From Frigoribacterium sp. Leaf263 (GTDB lineage Bacteria; Actinomycetota; Actinomycetes; Actinomycetales; Microbacteriaceae), in contig NZ_LMMO01000001.1 in NCBI RefSeq assembly GCF_001422285.1, positions 804,915 through 868,914 on the forward strand: DNA of 64,000 nt, written 5' to 3'. The notes under the pieces were generated by a model. It did no database searches. It worked only from the letters and a program-made list of their open reading frames with translations, and was not told the DNA's origin. A program made the position numbers and the translations under genes. This document shows positions 8,538-17,791 of this stretch, piece after piece (within the stretch, counting starts at the first letter, position 1; each line of letters begins with the position of its first letter).

Positions 8538-10250
8538 GTGGCGTCGCCCCGTCCCGACGAGGCCGATCATCCGGTGCACGACCGTGCCGGTCGCGCCCGT
8601 TACCGCCGAATCCTGCGGTTCGCGTCACGCCACCTGGCGGTGAGCTGGTGGTTCGAGCTCGTGCTGCCCCGCCTCGGTCTGCGCTGGATCGCCGACCGGA
8701 CGCGCCCGCGTCGGATGCAGCGCTTCGCCCGGGGCTTCCACGTGCTCGCCCTCGACCTCGGCGGTCTGATGATCAAGGTGGGGCAGTACCTGTCGTCGCG
8801 CCTCGACGTCCTGCCGCCCGAGATCACGAAAGAGCTGGAGGGTCTGCAGGACGAGGTCACGCCCGTGCCCTTCGCCGAGATCAAGGCGCTCGCCGAGGCC
8901 GAGCTGGGGATGCCGCTCGATCGCGTCTTCGCGTCCGTCTCGGCCGAGCCGATCGCGGCCGCGTCGCTCGGTCAGGCGCATCGCGCCACGCTCGGACCCG
9001 TCGACTCGGCCGACACCGGCCTCGTCGACGTCGTGCTCAAGGTGCAGCGTCCGGGCATCGACCGGATCGTCGACGTCGACCTGGCCGCGCTCCGGAGGGT
9101 CGGCGGCTGGCTCAGTCACGTGCGCCTCGTCTCCGACCGGGTCGACGCCCCCGCGCTCGTCGAGGAGTTCGCCCGCACCAGCCTGGAGGAGATCGACTAC
9201 CTCAACGAGGCGGCCAACTCGGCGCGGTTCGCCGCGGACTTCGCCGATGACGACCGGGTCGGCGTGCCCGACGTCGTCTGGGAGCGCAGCACCCGACGGA
9301 TCCTCGTGCTCGAGGACGTCTCGGCCGTCAAGATCACCGACATCGAGGGCCTCCGCGCCGCCGGCATCGACCCCGACGAGGTCGCCCCCGTCTTCGCGGC
9401 CGTCATGTTCGACCAGCTCTTCTCGAACGGCTTCTTCCACGCCGATCCGCACCCGGGCAACATCTTCGTCACCCCGATCGAGGCGGCCGACGGCGAACGG
9501 CCCTGGCGGCTCACCTTCATCGACTTCGGCATGATGGGCGAGGTGCCGACGGGCACCCGGAACGGCCTCCGCCAGCTGCTGATCGCCGCCGCCTCGCGCG
9601 ACGGCAGCGGCATGGTGAACGCCATGCGCGACCTCGGGGTGCTGCTGCCGAGTGCGGACACCCGCGAGCTCGAGCGGGCCGTGTCGGCGACCTTCGCCCG
9701 GTTCGGCGGCATGGGCTTCGCCGAGCTGCGAGAGGTCGACCCGCGCGAGTACCGCGAGTTCGCCGGCCAGTTCGGCGAGCTGATCAGGTCGCTGCCGTTC
9801 CAGCTGCCCGACGACTTCCTGCTCGTCCTGCGGTCGGTGACCCTCACCTCCGGGGTGTCCAGCGCCCTAAACCCGGCCTTCAACCTCTGGGACTCGGTCG
9901 AGCCCTACGCCGCGAGACTCGTGCGCGACGAGAGGGGCAACGCGGTGCAGGACGTCGCGCGTCGGGCGCTCGACGCGGCCCAGGTCACGGTGCGGCTGCC
10001 CGGTCGGCTCGACCACCTCGTCACGCGGCTGGAGGACGGCACCCTCGAGGTCGGCAGCCCGCGCATCGAACGTCAGCTGAGCCGGATCGAGCGGACGGCG
10101 AGGCGCGTGCTGGCCGCCGTGCTCTTCGGCGGCTTGCTGATCGCCGGTGCCGTGCTGAGGGCGGACGACGACGGACTCGGCACCGTGCTCATGATCGCCT
10201 CGATCGTGCCCGGGCTGTACGCCCTGCTTGCCGGACGCCTGCCGGGCTGA
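8538..10250 (+). CDS. ABC1/UbiB (AarF) family atypical kinase
   Basis: A 570-residue UbiB-like protein. The family signatures run in order: KxGQ (KVGQYLSSR, K80), the Ala-rich loop ASLGQAHRA that replaces a P-loop, the catalytic loop HADPHPGN, and IDFGMMG in place of DFG. Two membrane segments lie at the extreme C-terminus (about 525-545 and 548-566), placing it at the membrane. Family members support quinone or isoprenoid-lipid metabolism through ATPase or kinase activity; the exact partner here is unknown. The GTG start at 8538, five bases after padR, makes a two-gene operon. The frame is open further upstream but only inside padR. Confidence 0.87.
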   Translation: MASPRPDEADHPVHDRAGRARYRRILRFASRHLAVSWWFELVLPRLGLRWIADRTRPRRMQRFARGFHVLALDLGGLMIKVGQYLSSRLDVLPPEITKELEGLQDEVTPVPFAEIKALAEAELGMPLDRVFASVSAEPIAAASLGQAHRATLGPVDSADTGLVDVVLKVQRPGIDRIVDVDLAALRRVGGWLSHVRLVSDRVDAPALVEEFARTSLEEIDYLNEAANSARFAADFADDDRVGVPDVVWERSTRRILVLEDVSAVKITDIEGLRAAGIDPDEVAPVFAAVMFDQLFSNGFFHADPHPGNIFVTPIEAADGERPWRLTFIDFGMMGEVPTGTRNGLRQLLIAAASRDGSGMVNAMRDLGVLLPSADTRELERAVSATFARFGGMGFAELREVDPREYREFAGQFGELIRSLPFQLPDDFLLVLRSVTLTSGVSSALNPAFNLWDSVEPYAARLVRDERGNAVQDVARRALDAAQVTVRLPGRLDHLVTRLEDGTLEVGSPRIERQLSRIERTARRVLAAVLFGGLLIAGAVLRADDDGLGTVLMIASIVPGLYALLAGRLPG

Positions 10251-10326
10251 CGACCCGTGCCGGAGCCGGCTCGGACGGGCCGACGCACCCCGGGGGTGCC
10301 GCGGCCCGCTGTCGCCTGGGGCAGGA

Positions 10327-11034
10327 TCAGAGCAGGATCTCGCGGCGGACGACGAGCTGCGCGGTCTCCTGCAGAGTGCGGTTGTTCGTCCGGGCGTCGT
10401 CGCGGAGCAGCATGAACGCCTGGCCGACGCTGGTGCTGTGCCGCTGGGCGAGGGCGCCCTTCGCCTGCTCGATGACGATCCGGCTGTCGAGGGCGCCCTG
10501 AAGCTGTGTCGTCAGGGCCTCCTGCCGACGCAGTGCGTTGCGCTCCTGCAGGCTGATGGCCAGGACCTGCGCCATGGCCTCGATGAAGCTCCTCTCGTCG
10601 TCGTCGAGGCGGCCGGGGGTCCGCAGGAACACGTTGAGTCCGCCGATCGCCCGGCCGTCGACGATCAGGGGCATGGCGAGGGCGGCCCCGAGACCGGAGT
10701 CCACGGCGGTGGCGACGAACTCCGGCCAGAGCTCGGTCGCCTCGCGGAGATCGGGCACCTCGATGCTCCGGAGGTCTCGGATGCTGTCGATGCAGGGCCC
10801 GCCGCTGGCGCCGATCTGCGCCTCCTCGACGTCGAGGGTGCGCTCCCGCGTCGAGGCGATGGGGCGGAACGTGTCGTGATCCGCGGCGAGGATCACCGCC
10901 GCCTCGACGGCCCGCGTGTGCTCGGTCGTCCCCCGGACGATGACGTCCATGGCGTCCACGAGGCCGCCCTCCGCGCTGAGCGACGCCACGAGATCCACGA
11001 ACAGGCGGGCGATGTCAGCGGGATTGTCGGTCAC
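10327..11034 (-). CDS. GAF-ANTAR RNA-binding antiterminator
   Basis: A 235-residue protein with a GAF domain (about residues 5-165, containing GASGGPCIDSIRD) and an ANTAR domain (about 172-230) with the canonical core QGALDSRIVIEQAKGALAQR. I chose the GTG start (TVTDNPADIARLF), which has GGAG ten bases upstream; an in-frame extension to 11115 is less likely. It is a third paralogue of the pair at 3.9-5.4 kb, here monocistronic and convergent with the UbiB-like gene. It is cytoplasmic; its target RNAs are unknown. Confidence 0.85.
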   Translation of the reverse strand: MTDNPADIARLFVDLVASLSAEGGLVDAMDVIVRGTTEHTRAVEAAVILAADHDTFRPIASTRERTLDVEEAQIGASGGPCIDSIRDLRSIEVPDLREATELWPEFVATAVDSGLGAALAMPLIVDGRAIGGLNVFLRTPGRLDDDERSFIEAMAQVLAISLQERNALRRQEALTTQLQGALDSRIVIEQAKGALAQRHSTSVGQAFMLLRDDARTNNRTLQETAQLVVRREILL

Positions 11035-11199
11035 GGTCTGCGTCTCCGTCGAGGGATGTGATCGGGCGATCGGTGCGTGCCCGATGTCGGCGCCCCTGCG
11101 AACGACCCTAGTCACGACGCCGGTCCCGTGACCGTCGTGACGGGCGTGGCCGACCGGAGGGGCGCCTCCTCGGCTGCGGTGCGGGGCGCGGCCGCGGCG

Positions 11200-12237
11200 T
11201 CAGTGCCGGTGCCCCTCCTCGGACCAGACGGGGAAGGGGTCGGCGAAGTCGCGCCACCCGGCGGGGTCGCCGAGCAGCTCGTCGTCGGTGAGGAGGCACG
11301 TGTCGAGATCGCGACGGATGGTCACCACGTCGAGGTCGAGACCGAAGAACGCGATCTGCTGGCCGTGCGGCGAGTCGGGGTGCCAGGACGGCGCCGAGGT
11401 CGGGTCGAGGCTCAGCATCTGCCCGACGCTCGACCACGACCCGACGCGGTCGCTGCGGGTGGCGAACTGCGTGAATCCGCGCGATCGCAGCACCGTGCCG
11501 ACGGTGCCGGGGGCGAAGGTCCGCTCGAGCGCGAGACCGAGGCGCCCCGGGTGGAACGGGCGCTCGTCGCGGTAGACGAACGTGGTGATGGCGCCGTCGT
11601 GGTGGTGGTCGGGGGTGTGATCCGAGAGGGCCTGCATCCAGCCCGCGGCGCCGCCCAGGCGAGCCGCGCCTCCTCGGCCGGAGAGCGACGCGTGCGTCAG
11701 CGCCGCGGTCGACGCGACGAGCGTCTCGGGTGCGAGGCGGGCGAGGAGGCGCTCGAGCACCCGGAGATCCGCGGCGGGCACGGCGGACGTGTCGGCGACG
11801 GCGACGACGGTGGCGTGCTCGACGAGGTCGATCACGTGCTCGGCGGCGAGGAACCGGTCGTCGACGCCGCCCAGCACGAGTTCGGCGAGGTCGACGGCGC
11901 TGACCACGGCGACCACGTGCTGCAGCAGCGACTCGCCGCTGGGGCGGCCGAGGTCGGAGTCGAGCAGCGCGCCGAGCAACAGGGCCGTCGGTCGCACCGG
12001 GGTGCCGGGCTCGAGCGTGGCGACGACGTCGATGCGGTCGCCAGCGCGAGCCCGGTCGAGCACCAGTCGATGCACGGAATCCGCGGCCTCGTGGGTGTCG
12101 GGTCCGACCGCGACGCGGAGGCTGGCCGGACCCGCCACGATGTCGGCGGCGCGATCGACGGGGCCGGCGCCCTGCCCGGCGACGATGGTGACACCCCGGT
12201 GTCGGAGGGACGAGGAGGCGCGGGTCGGGTCGGTCAT
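11200..12237 (-). CDS. COG0523/CobW-like protein lacking the P-loop
   Basis: A 345-residue protein. Its C-terminal half (from about residue 215) is a recognisable CobW C-terminal domain (RDERPFHPGRLGLALER, then TVLRSRGFTQFATR). A His-rich stretch HTPDHHHDG precedes it. The N-terminal GTPase half is degenerate: where COG0523 proteins have GxxGxGKTT this one reads VAGQGAGPVDRA. The CxCC metal motif is missing. It is therefore unlikely to hydrolyse GTP and may act as a zinc-binding or partner-binding derivative. It is divergent from the zinc-free L36 gene across a Zur-like palindrome, so zinc starvation should induce it. Its first residues (MTDPTRASSSL) are encoded by the dispersed repeat. Confidence 0.78.
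   Translation of the reverse strand: MTDPTRASSSLRHRGVTIVAGQGAGPVDRAADIVAGPASLRVAVGPDTHEAADSVHRLVLDRARAGDRIDVVATLEPGTPVRPTALLLGALLDSDLGRPSGESLLQHVVAVVSAVDLAELVLGGVDDRFLAAEHVIDLVEHATVVAVADTSAVPAADLRVLERLLARLAPETLVASTAALTHASLSGRGGAARLGGAAGWMQALSDHTPDHHHDGAITTFVYRDERPFHPGRLGLALERTFAPGTVGTVLRSRGFTQFATRSDRVGSWSSVGQMLSLDPTSAPSWHPDSPHGQQIAFFGLDLDVVTIRRDLDTCLLTDDELLGDPAGWRDFADPFPVWSEEGHRH
12211..12226 (-). repeat. Copy of the dispersed 16-base repeat
   Basis: CGAGGAGGCGCGGGTC on the plus strand, the complement of GACCCGCGCCTCCTCG. It encodes TRASS at the N-terminus of the CobW-like protein. Confidence 0.8.
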
Positions 12238-12251
12238 GCCCCTAAGCTAAG

Positions 12252-12266
12252 TGATAACCGTTCTCA
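12252..12266. promoter_or_regulatory. Zur-like operator
   Basis: TGATAACCGTTCTCA is a 7-1-7 inverted repeat with one mismatch, resembling actinobacterial Zur boxes (TGA-rich half-sites around a central base). It lies midway in the 61-base region between the divergent CobW-like and L36 genes. A single Zur dimer pair there could repress both while zinc is plentiful. The Zur gene itself is not in this window. Confidence 0.75.
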
Positions 12267-12298
12267 CTAACAACTCCCCACCGACTCCTGGAGGCAGC

Positions 12299-12421
12299 AT
12301 GAAGGTCCGCAACTCGCTCAAGGCGCTCAAGGCCATCCCCGGGTCGCAGGTGGTCCGCCGCCGCGGCCGCGTCTTCGTCATCAACAAGAAGGACCCGCGC
12401 TGGAAGGCGCGCCAGGGCTGA
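12299..12421 (+). CDS. rpmJ: 50S ribosomal protein L36, zinc-free paralogue
   Basis: A 40-residue protein starting [19 protein letters not shown] and ending [11 protein letters not shown]. This is the type B (C-minus) L36 form: it has none of the zinc-binding Cys/His residues of the housekeeping L36. Such paralogues replace the zinc-containing protein in ribosomes during zinc starvation and so free zinc. The ribosome-binding site is GGAGG six bases before the ATG. It sits directly behind the Zur-like palindrome, which supports the zinc-responsive role. A pair of nested hairpins follows the stop. Confidence 0.93.
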   Translation: MKVRNSLKALKAIPGSQVVRRRGRVFVINKKDPRWKARQG

Positions 12422-12436
12422 CCCGCCCACCCTGCC

Positions 12437-12495
12437 CGCGCCTCCTGCCGGGGAACGCCGGAGGCGCCCCCGCTCGGACGAGCAGGGGCGCCTCC
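12437..12495. terminator. Bidirectional terminator between L36 and alcohol dehydrogenase
   Basis: Two overlapping inverted repeats. GCGCCTCC (12438-12445) pairs with GGAGGCGC (12460-12467). GGAGGCGCCCC (12460-12470) pairs perfectly with GGGGCGCCTCC (12485-12495). They separate two convergent genes and could fold as alternative stems. The stems are built from the window's dispersed GGAGGCGCG word. Confidence 0.65.
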
Positions 12496-12518
12496 GGAGC
12501 ACCGGACCGGGCGACGGG

Positions 12519-13565
12519 TCAGGCGAAGGTGGCCGCGTCGATGACGAAGCGGTAGCGGACGTCCGACTTCAGCACGCGCTCGTAGGCGTCGTTGATGCCG
12601 TCGGCGCCGATCAGCTCGGTCTCGGGGACGATGCCGTGCTCGGCGCAGAAGTCGAGCATCTCCTGCGTCTCGCGGATGCCGCCGATGGCGGAGCCGGCCC
12701 AGCTGCGACGTGCGGGGATCAGCGCGAACGCGGGCACCTCGAGCGGCTCGGACGGAGCACCGACGTTGATGAGCGTGCCGTCGACGGCCAGCAGGCCGAG
12801 GTACGCGCCCATGTCGACCTTGGCCGAGACGGTGTTGATGATGATGTCGAACGAGTTCGCCAGGTCGGTGAAGGTCTGCTCGTCGCTGGTCGCGTAGTGC
12901 GCCTTCGCGCCGAAGCGCAGCGAGTCGTCCTTCTTCGAGGTGGTCTGCGACAGCACGGTGACCTCGGCGCCGAGCGCGGCGGCGATCTTGACGCCCATGT
13001 GGCCCAGCCCGCCCATGCCGACGATGGCGACCTTGGTGCCCTCGGTCACGCCCCAGTGGTGCAGGGGCGAGTACAGGGTGATGCCGGCGCAGAGCAGCGG
13101 CGCGACCTTGTCGTAGTCGAGCGACTCGGGAACGCGAAGCACGAAGTCCTCGGTGACGACGACGGCCTGCGAGTAGCCGCCCTGGGTGATGGTGCCGTCG
13201 GCGGGGTCGACCGCGCCGTAGGTGCCGGTGTTGCCCTTCGCGCAGTACTGCTCGTCGCCGCGCTGGCAGTACTCGCACTCGCCGCACGAGTTCACCATGC
13301 AGCCGACGCCGACCCGGTCGCCGACCTCGTGCTTCGTGACCTCGGAGCCGACCTCCGAGACGGTGCCGACGATCTCGTGGCCGACGACCTGCGGGTACTG
13401 GATCTCGCCCCACTCGCCGCGGACGGTGTGGATGTCGCTGTGGCAGATGCCGGCGTAGGCGATGTCGATCATGACGTCCTTCGGGCCGACGTCGCGGCGC
13501 TCGATGGTCGTCTTGACGAGGGGCTCGGTGGCGGACGGTGCCGCGTAGGCGTTGACGGTGCGCAT
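12519..13565 (-). CDS. Zinc-dependent NAD(P) alcohol dehydrogenase (CAD/YahK type)
   Basis: A 348-residue medium-chain dehydrogenase. Catalytic zinc ligands are seen in [15 protein letters not shown] and GHEIVG. The structural zinc site is [15 protein letters not shown]. The Rossmann motif is [17 protein letters not shown]. This layout matches the cinnamyl-alcohol-dehydrogenase-like aldehyde reductases, usually NADP-dependent with broad substrates. The start [10 protein letters not shown] has a clear AGGAG site; a longer frame upstream is only an overlap with the neighbouring MFS gene's sequence. It is likely a housekeeping aldehyde-detoxifying enzyme, monocistronic. Confidence 0.9.
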   Translation of the reverse strand: MRTVNAYAAPSATEPLVKTTIERRDVGPKDVMIDIAYAGICHSDIHTVRGEWGEIQYPQVVGHEIVGTVSEVGSEVTKHEVGDRVGVGCMVNSCGECEYCQRGDEQYCAKGNTGTYGAVDPADGTITQGGYSQAVVVTEDFVLRVPESLDYDKVAPLLCAGITLYSPLHHWGVTEGTKVAIVGMGGLGHMGVKIAAALGAEVTVLSQTTSKKDDSLRFGAKAHYATSDEQTFTDLANSFDIIINTVSAKVDMGAYLGLLAVDGTLINVGAPSEPLEVPAFALIPARRSWAGSAIGGIRETQEMLDFCAEHGIVPETELIGADGINDAYERVLKSDVRYRFVIDAATFA

Positions 13566-13723
13566 GGTTCTCCTGGGGTGGTGGGTTCGGTTCGCGGGGG
13601 ATGAGGAGCGGGTCGGAACACGGTGCTCGACGACGGGCTCTCCGTCTCCGACGTTACGCTCTCGCGCCGACCGTGGGTGGCCCTGACAGGGCCCCCCGAG
13701 GCGACGGCCTGCAGGAGGCGCGG

Positions 13724-14935
13724 TCAGAGCGTCGCAGGGAACGCGGTGCGGCGACCGAGGACGGTGAGCGCGAACGCCACCACCCCGAAGCCGATCATCA
13801 CCACCGGCAGCACGAGGCCGTCGGCAACGGTCAGCAGGGCGGCGCCGACGATCCCCGCGAAGAAGATCGCCACGTTGAAGGCCACTGGCAGGAACGCGTT
13901 GGCGACGTCGGCGTTGTCTCCGCCGACGGTCGTCAGAGCCGCCTGCAGCTGAGCCGACGCGCCGCCGAACGTGACACCCCAGAGCACGGAGGCGACCACG
14001 ACGGCCGCCACCGACTCGTGACCCACGAGCAGGATCACGCCGGCGACCACGAAGAGCGCGACGCTGCCGTGCAGCAGGGGTCGCGGGTGCCGGTCGAGCA
14101 GTGCCCCCGTGATGACGATCCCGCCGATCGACGCCACTCCGTAGATCAGCAGGGTGAGATCGACGCCGAGCCCGGAGCCCCCGGCCCTCAGATAGGGCGA
14201 GACGTAGGTGTAGATCGTGTTGTGCGCCAGCATCCAGGCGGCGATCACCGCGAGGATCACCGCGATGCCGGGGATGCGGAACACGCGCCCGAGCGACAGG
14301 CGAGCCCCCTCGGGCGCAGGCGCGGCGTCGGGCACGATCATCGCCACGAGGCAGAGCACGACGACGCCGAGCAGCGTCAACCCGACGAACGACCAGCGCC
14401 AGTCGAGGGTCGTGCCGAGCCACGAGCCGAGCGGCGTGCCGAACGCGAAGCCGACGGGTGCCCCGGCCGAGACGACGGCGAGCGAGAGACCGGCGCGGCT
14501 CGGCGGGCTGATGCGGCGGCCGTAGGCGGCGAGCATGCCCCAGATCACGCCCGAGAAGGCGCCGGCGACGAACCGCGACACCAGGGCGAGCGCGATCACC
14601 GGCGAGAGCGCCGTCACGGTGTTCGCCACGACCAGCCCGGTGATCGCGATCAGGAGGAGCGGCTTGCGTCGCATCCCACGGGTCAGCGTGATGGCCGGAA
14701 CGGTCGCCAGCACGGTCCCGAGGGCGTAGGCGCTGATGAGCAGACCGACGGCCCCTTCGCTCGTGTCGAGGCCGTTCGCGATGACGGGCAGCAGCCCCGC
14801 CGGCATCGTCTCCATGGCGACGAGGATGAAACCCATCGTCGCCAGGACGACGAGCGAGACGACCGGCAGGCGCTCCGGGGCTCCGCCGGGGGAGGAGGCG
14901 CGGGGGGAGCGGGTGGGGACGGGCGCGGTGTCCAT
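13724..14935 (-). CDS. MFS transporter, DHA1-like efflux permease
   Basis: A 403-residue protein with about twelve membrane helices. It carries the MFS loop RGMRRKP between helices 2 and 3 and the motif-C-like [19 protein letters not shown] in helix 5. The closest families I recall are AraJ/CmlA-type sugar or drug efflux permeases. It begins [18 protein letters not shown] after a GAAAGGA site; the cytoplasmic N-terminus contains the dispersed repeat. It lies just downstream of an MmyB-like XRE regulator on the same strand, which may control it. Confidence 0.85.
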   Translation of the reverse strand: MDTAPVPTRSPRASSPGGAPERLPVVSLVVLATMGFILVAMETMPAGLLPVIANGLDTSEGAVGLLISAYALGTVLATVPAITLTRGMRRKPLLLIAITGLVVANTVTALSPVIALALVSRFVAGAFSGVIWGMLAAYGRRISPPSRAGLSLAVVSAGAPVGFAFGTPLGSWLGTTLDWRWSFVGLTLLGVVVLCLVAMIVPDAAPAPEGARLSLGRVFRIPGIAVILAVIAAWMLAHNTIYTYVSPYLRAGGSGLGVDLTLLIYGVASIGGIVITGALLDRHPRPLLHGSVALFVVAGVILLVGHESVAAVVVASVLWGVTFGGASAQLQAALTTVGGDNADVANAFLPVAFNVAIFFAGIVGAALLTVADGLVLPVVMIGFGVVAFALTVLGRRTAFPATL

Positions 14936-15009
14936 CGTGAGGTCCTTTCGGGCGCAGAGACGCGCCTCCGGGGCGTGCCCGGCGGTTCGGATGACGGGGG
15001 AGGCGCGGG

Positions 15010-15897
15010 TCAGGTCGAGCTGTCGGCCGCGCGGGCGCGCTCGAGGAGGCCCTCGGTGGCGGCCCACGAGGCCAGCAGTCGCAGACCCTCGTCGGAGGGC
15101 GAGCCCGGTCGGGCCGTGTAGACGGTGAGCGAGTGGCCGGGCGTGTCCTGGAGCTCCATCGCCTGGAAGTCCAGTTCGAGCAGTCCGATGCTCGGGTGCC
15201 GGAACTCCTTGGCGCCCGTGTAGTGGCGGCGGACGTCGTGGGCGGCCCAGCGGGCGCGGAACTCGTCGCTGTGGATCGAGAGCTCGCCGACGAGGGCGGC
15301 GATGCCCGCGTCGTGCGGGTGGCGCCCGGCGTCCCGGCGGAGGATCGCGACGTTGACGTTCGCCGCGCGCTCCCAGTCGGGGTAGAAGTCGTGCGCGCCC
15401 GGGTCGAGGAAGATGTACCGCGAGTGGTTGGCGGGGCGGAGGGTGCCCCGGTGCATGTCGCTGTACAGCGCGAAGCCGAGCGCGTTCGCGGCCACGAGGT
15501 CCATCCGCGTGTTCGTCACCATCGCGGCGGCCCCGGTCATCGCGTCGAGCATGTGCTGCACGGGGGACTGCGCGAAGCGCGGCTCTCCGGTGATCTGCGG
15601 GCGTCGACGGGGCGGGGTGAACGCCCGGGCGAGGTCGTGGAGGTGGTCGTTCTCGGCCTGGTCGAGACCGAGGGCGCGCGAGATCGCGTCGAGCACGCTG
15701 TCGGACACCCCCGCGAGATCGCCGCGTTCGAGACGCGTGTAGTAGTCGACGCTGACGCCGGCGAGTCGGGCGACCTCGTTGCGGCGGAGACCGGGGACGC
15801 GTCGGCGCCCGCCCGCGCTCACGACGCCGGCCTGCTCGGGCGACAGCCGCGCCCGGCGTGACGCGAGGAACTCGCGGACCTCGGCTCGTTCATCCAT
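15010..15897 (-). CDS. XRE family regulator with MmyB-like ligand domain
   Basis: A 295-residue regulator. The N-terminal Cro/C1-type helix-turn-helix (about residues 8-80; [24 protein letters not shown]) is joined to an MmyB-like PAS-fold domain (about 100-280; [22 protein letters not shown] and the later [14 protein letters not shown]). MmyB domains in this family are thought to bind a fatty acid or similar ligand. I chose [11 protein letters not shown]; two codons upstream is also possible. It is 74 bases from the MFS gene in the same direction, suggesting an exporter-regulator pair. Confidence 0.88.
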   Translation of the reverse strand: MDERAEVREFLASRRARLSPEQAGVVSAGGRRRVPGLRRNEVARLAGVSVDYYTRLERGDLAGVSDSVLDAISRALGLDQAENDHLHDLARAFTPPRRRPQITGEPRFAQSPVQHMLDAMTGAAAMVTNTRMDLVAANALGFALYSDMHRGTLRPANHSRYIFLDPGAHDFYPDWERAANVNVAILRRDAGRHPHDAGIAALVGELSIHSDEFRARWAAHDVRRHYTGAKEFRHPSIGLLELDFQAMELQDTPGHSLTVYTARPGSPSDEGLRLLASWAATEGLLERARAADSST

Positions 15898-16003
15898 GAC
15901 CACGACCCTACGGTCGCCCCTCGGACGCAGCCAGGCCCTGCCGGAACCCTGTTGGAGCAGGGACCTCGCCCCCGGTGCAGCAGCCGACCCGAGCGGCCTC
16001 GCG

Positions 16004-16642
16004 TCAGCCCCGGGTGAAGCGCGCGGCGCCGGCCGTCGCCGACTCGGGCAGGTTGCTCGATACGAGGGGCGCGCCCGTCGAGAGCGCCGTCGTCCATTCC
16101 GCGGTCGTCGCGACGGCGGCGAAGTTCGAGGCGAGGAGGGCCATGAGCGTGCGGTGCACGGTCTCGGCGTCGACGAAGCCGGCGTCGTTGCCGATGCTGA
16201 TGGCGCCGGTCGCGTCGGAGAGCACCTCGGCGGTGATGCCGACGGCCTCGGCTGCGGCGGCCGAGGCGAGGATGCAGTTGTTCGTCATGTAGCCGACGAG
16301 GGTCACGGTGTCGATCGAGTTCTCGTGCAGCCAGTCGAGCAGGCCGGTCTCGGCGAAGACGGAGCTGTAGCGCTTCGTGATCGACGTCCATCCGGCCTGG
16401 CGGCGCTTCTCGATCTCGGGGTGCAGGGCGAAGCGCTCGGTGGTCGGGTCGAAGACGGGTGCGCCCTCGCCGGCCGTGTGCTGGAACACGACGACGGGGG
16501 TGCCAGCGGCCGTCGCCGCGTCGATCGCGGCGGTGACCTGGGCGAGCGAATCGTCGACCGGTGGGTGCTGGATCTCGAGCGGGCCGTCGAAGTACTCCTG
16601 CTGGACGTCGACGACGACGAGGGCGCGGTTCGGTGCGGTCAT
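16004..16642 (-). CDS. Isochorismatase-family cysteine hydrolase
   Basis: A 212-residue protein with the catalytic triad of the family: Asp in LVVVDVQQEYFDG, Lys in SITKRYSSVF, and Cys in GYMTNNCILASAA. Members cleave amides or enol ethers such as nicotinamide, N-carbamoylsarcosine or isochorismate. The sequence does not decide between them. The GAAGGAG site precedes MTAPNRALVVVD. It is divergent from a GlxA-type regulator 133 bases away; such regulators often sit next to isochorismatase-like genes and probably control them. Confidence 0.88.
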   Translation of the reverse strand: MTAPNRALVVVDVQQEYFDGPLEIQHPPVDDSLAQVTAAIDAATAAGTPVVVFQHTAGEGAPVFDPTTERFALHPEIEKRRQAGWTSITKRYSSVFAETGLLDWLHENSIDTVTLVGYMTNNCILASAAAAEAVGITAEVLSDATGAISIGNDAGFVDAETVHRTLMALLASNFAAVATTAEWTTALSTGAPLVSSNLPESATAGAARFTRG

Positions 16643-16775
16643 GGGGGCTCCTTCACTCAGGGCGGACGGTCGGGGCGGGATCGCCGACGAGGACGATCCT
16701 CCTCCGCGCGCCACCGTCGCACGAGTGGCACGTGTGCGGCGATACGATGACTTCAGGCCACCTGGGAGGAGCCCC

Positions 16776-17723
16776 ATGCAGATCGCCGTGCACGCCTTCG
16801 AAGGCGTCTCGATGTTCCATCTCTCGGTGCCCCAGATCGTGTTCGACGAGGTGACCCGTCAGGGTCTCGGGTCATGGCGGACGACCCTGTTCTCCGAGCG
16901 GCCGGGCTCGGTCACGACGGCGGAGGGCTACTCGCTCGGCGGCATCGCCGGGCTCGAGGCAGTGACCGGCGCCGACCTGGTCGTCGTCCCCTCGTGGGTC
17001 GACGACGGGCGCGAGCCCGGACCCTCGCTCCGCCTCGCGCTGCTCGAGGCCCACGAGCGCGGGGCCACCATCGCCGGGCTCTGCCTCGGGGCCCTCGCCG
17101 TCGCCGATCTCGGTCTCCTCGAGGGGCGGAGCGCGGTCACGCACTGGCACGCGGTCGAGGGCATGGCCGAACGCCACCCGGGGATCACCGTCGAGGCCGA
17201 CGTCCTGTACCTCGATCACGGCGACGTGCTGACCTCGGCGGGCACCGCCTCCGGGATCGACGCGTGCCTGCACGTCGTGCGGACGCGACTCGGGGCCGAG
17301 GCCGCGAACCGGGTCGCGCGGAGCCTCGTCGTCGCACCGCATCGCGAAGGGGGCCAGGCGCAGTTCATCGAGCGGCCGGTGGCGCAGCGCGCCGCGACCG
17401 ACCCCGTCGCCGTCGCCATGGCCTGGGCGCTCGAGCACCTGGGCGACGAGCTCGGAGTCGACCGCCTCGCGGCCCAGGCGCGGATGAGCCGCCGCACGTT
17501 CATCCGGTCGTTCCGGGCCGCGACGGGCACCACCCCGGCCGCCTGGGTGCGGTCGCGTCGCCTCGACGAGGCCCGGCGCCTGCTCGAGACGTCGGACCTC
17601 TCGATCGATCGGATCGCCGCGTCGTGCGGATTCGGGAACCCCGTGACCCTGCGACAGAACTTCGCGAGCGCCTTCGGCAGCACCCCGTCGGGGTACCGGC
17701 GCCGGTTCGACGCACGCCCCTGA
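16776..17723 (+). CDS. GlxA/FtrA-type regulator (DJ-1/PfpI plus AraC)
   Basis: A 315-residue fusion. The N-terminal DJ-1/PfpI-like sensor domain (about residues 1-180) keeps the nucleophile-elbow cysteine in GLCLGALAVADLGLLEGR and the VTHWHA segment. The C-terminal AraC DNA-binding domain (about 210-312) carries both helix-turn-helices (LAAQARMSRRTFIRSFRAATG and IDRIAASCGFGNPVTLRQNF). The start has an ideal GGGAGGAG site. It probably activates the divergent isochorismatase gene in response to a small metabolite. Confidence 0.9.
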   Translation: MQIAVHAFEGVSMFHLSVPQIVFDEVTRQGLGSWRTTLFSERPGSVTTAEGYSLGGIAGLEAVTGADLVVVPSWVDDGREPGPSLRLALLEAHERGATIAGLCLGALAVADLGLLEGRSAVTHWHAVEGMAERHPGITVEADVLYLDHGDVLTSAGTASGIDACLHVVRTRLGAEAANRVARSLVVAPHREGGQAQFIERPVAQRAATDPVAVAMAWALEHLGDELGVDRLAAQARMSRRTFIRSFRAATGTTPAAWVRSRRLDEARRLLETSDLSIDRIAASCGFGNPVTLRQNFASAFGSTPSGYRRRFDARP

Positions 17724-17791
17724 GGCCGAGGTGCGCGAAGGCTGCGCACCGTGCAGGGATACTGGAGAGTCGCCCATCCGACGGAGGATCC

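Noticed and set aside
13601..15121. A 506-codon plus-strand frame opposite the MFS gene
   Set aside because: Composition is His/Asp/Arg-rich and the opposite strand has clear membrane helices.
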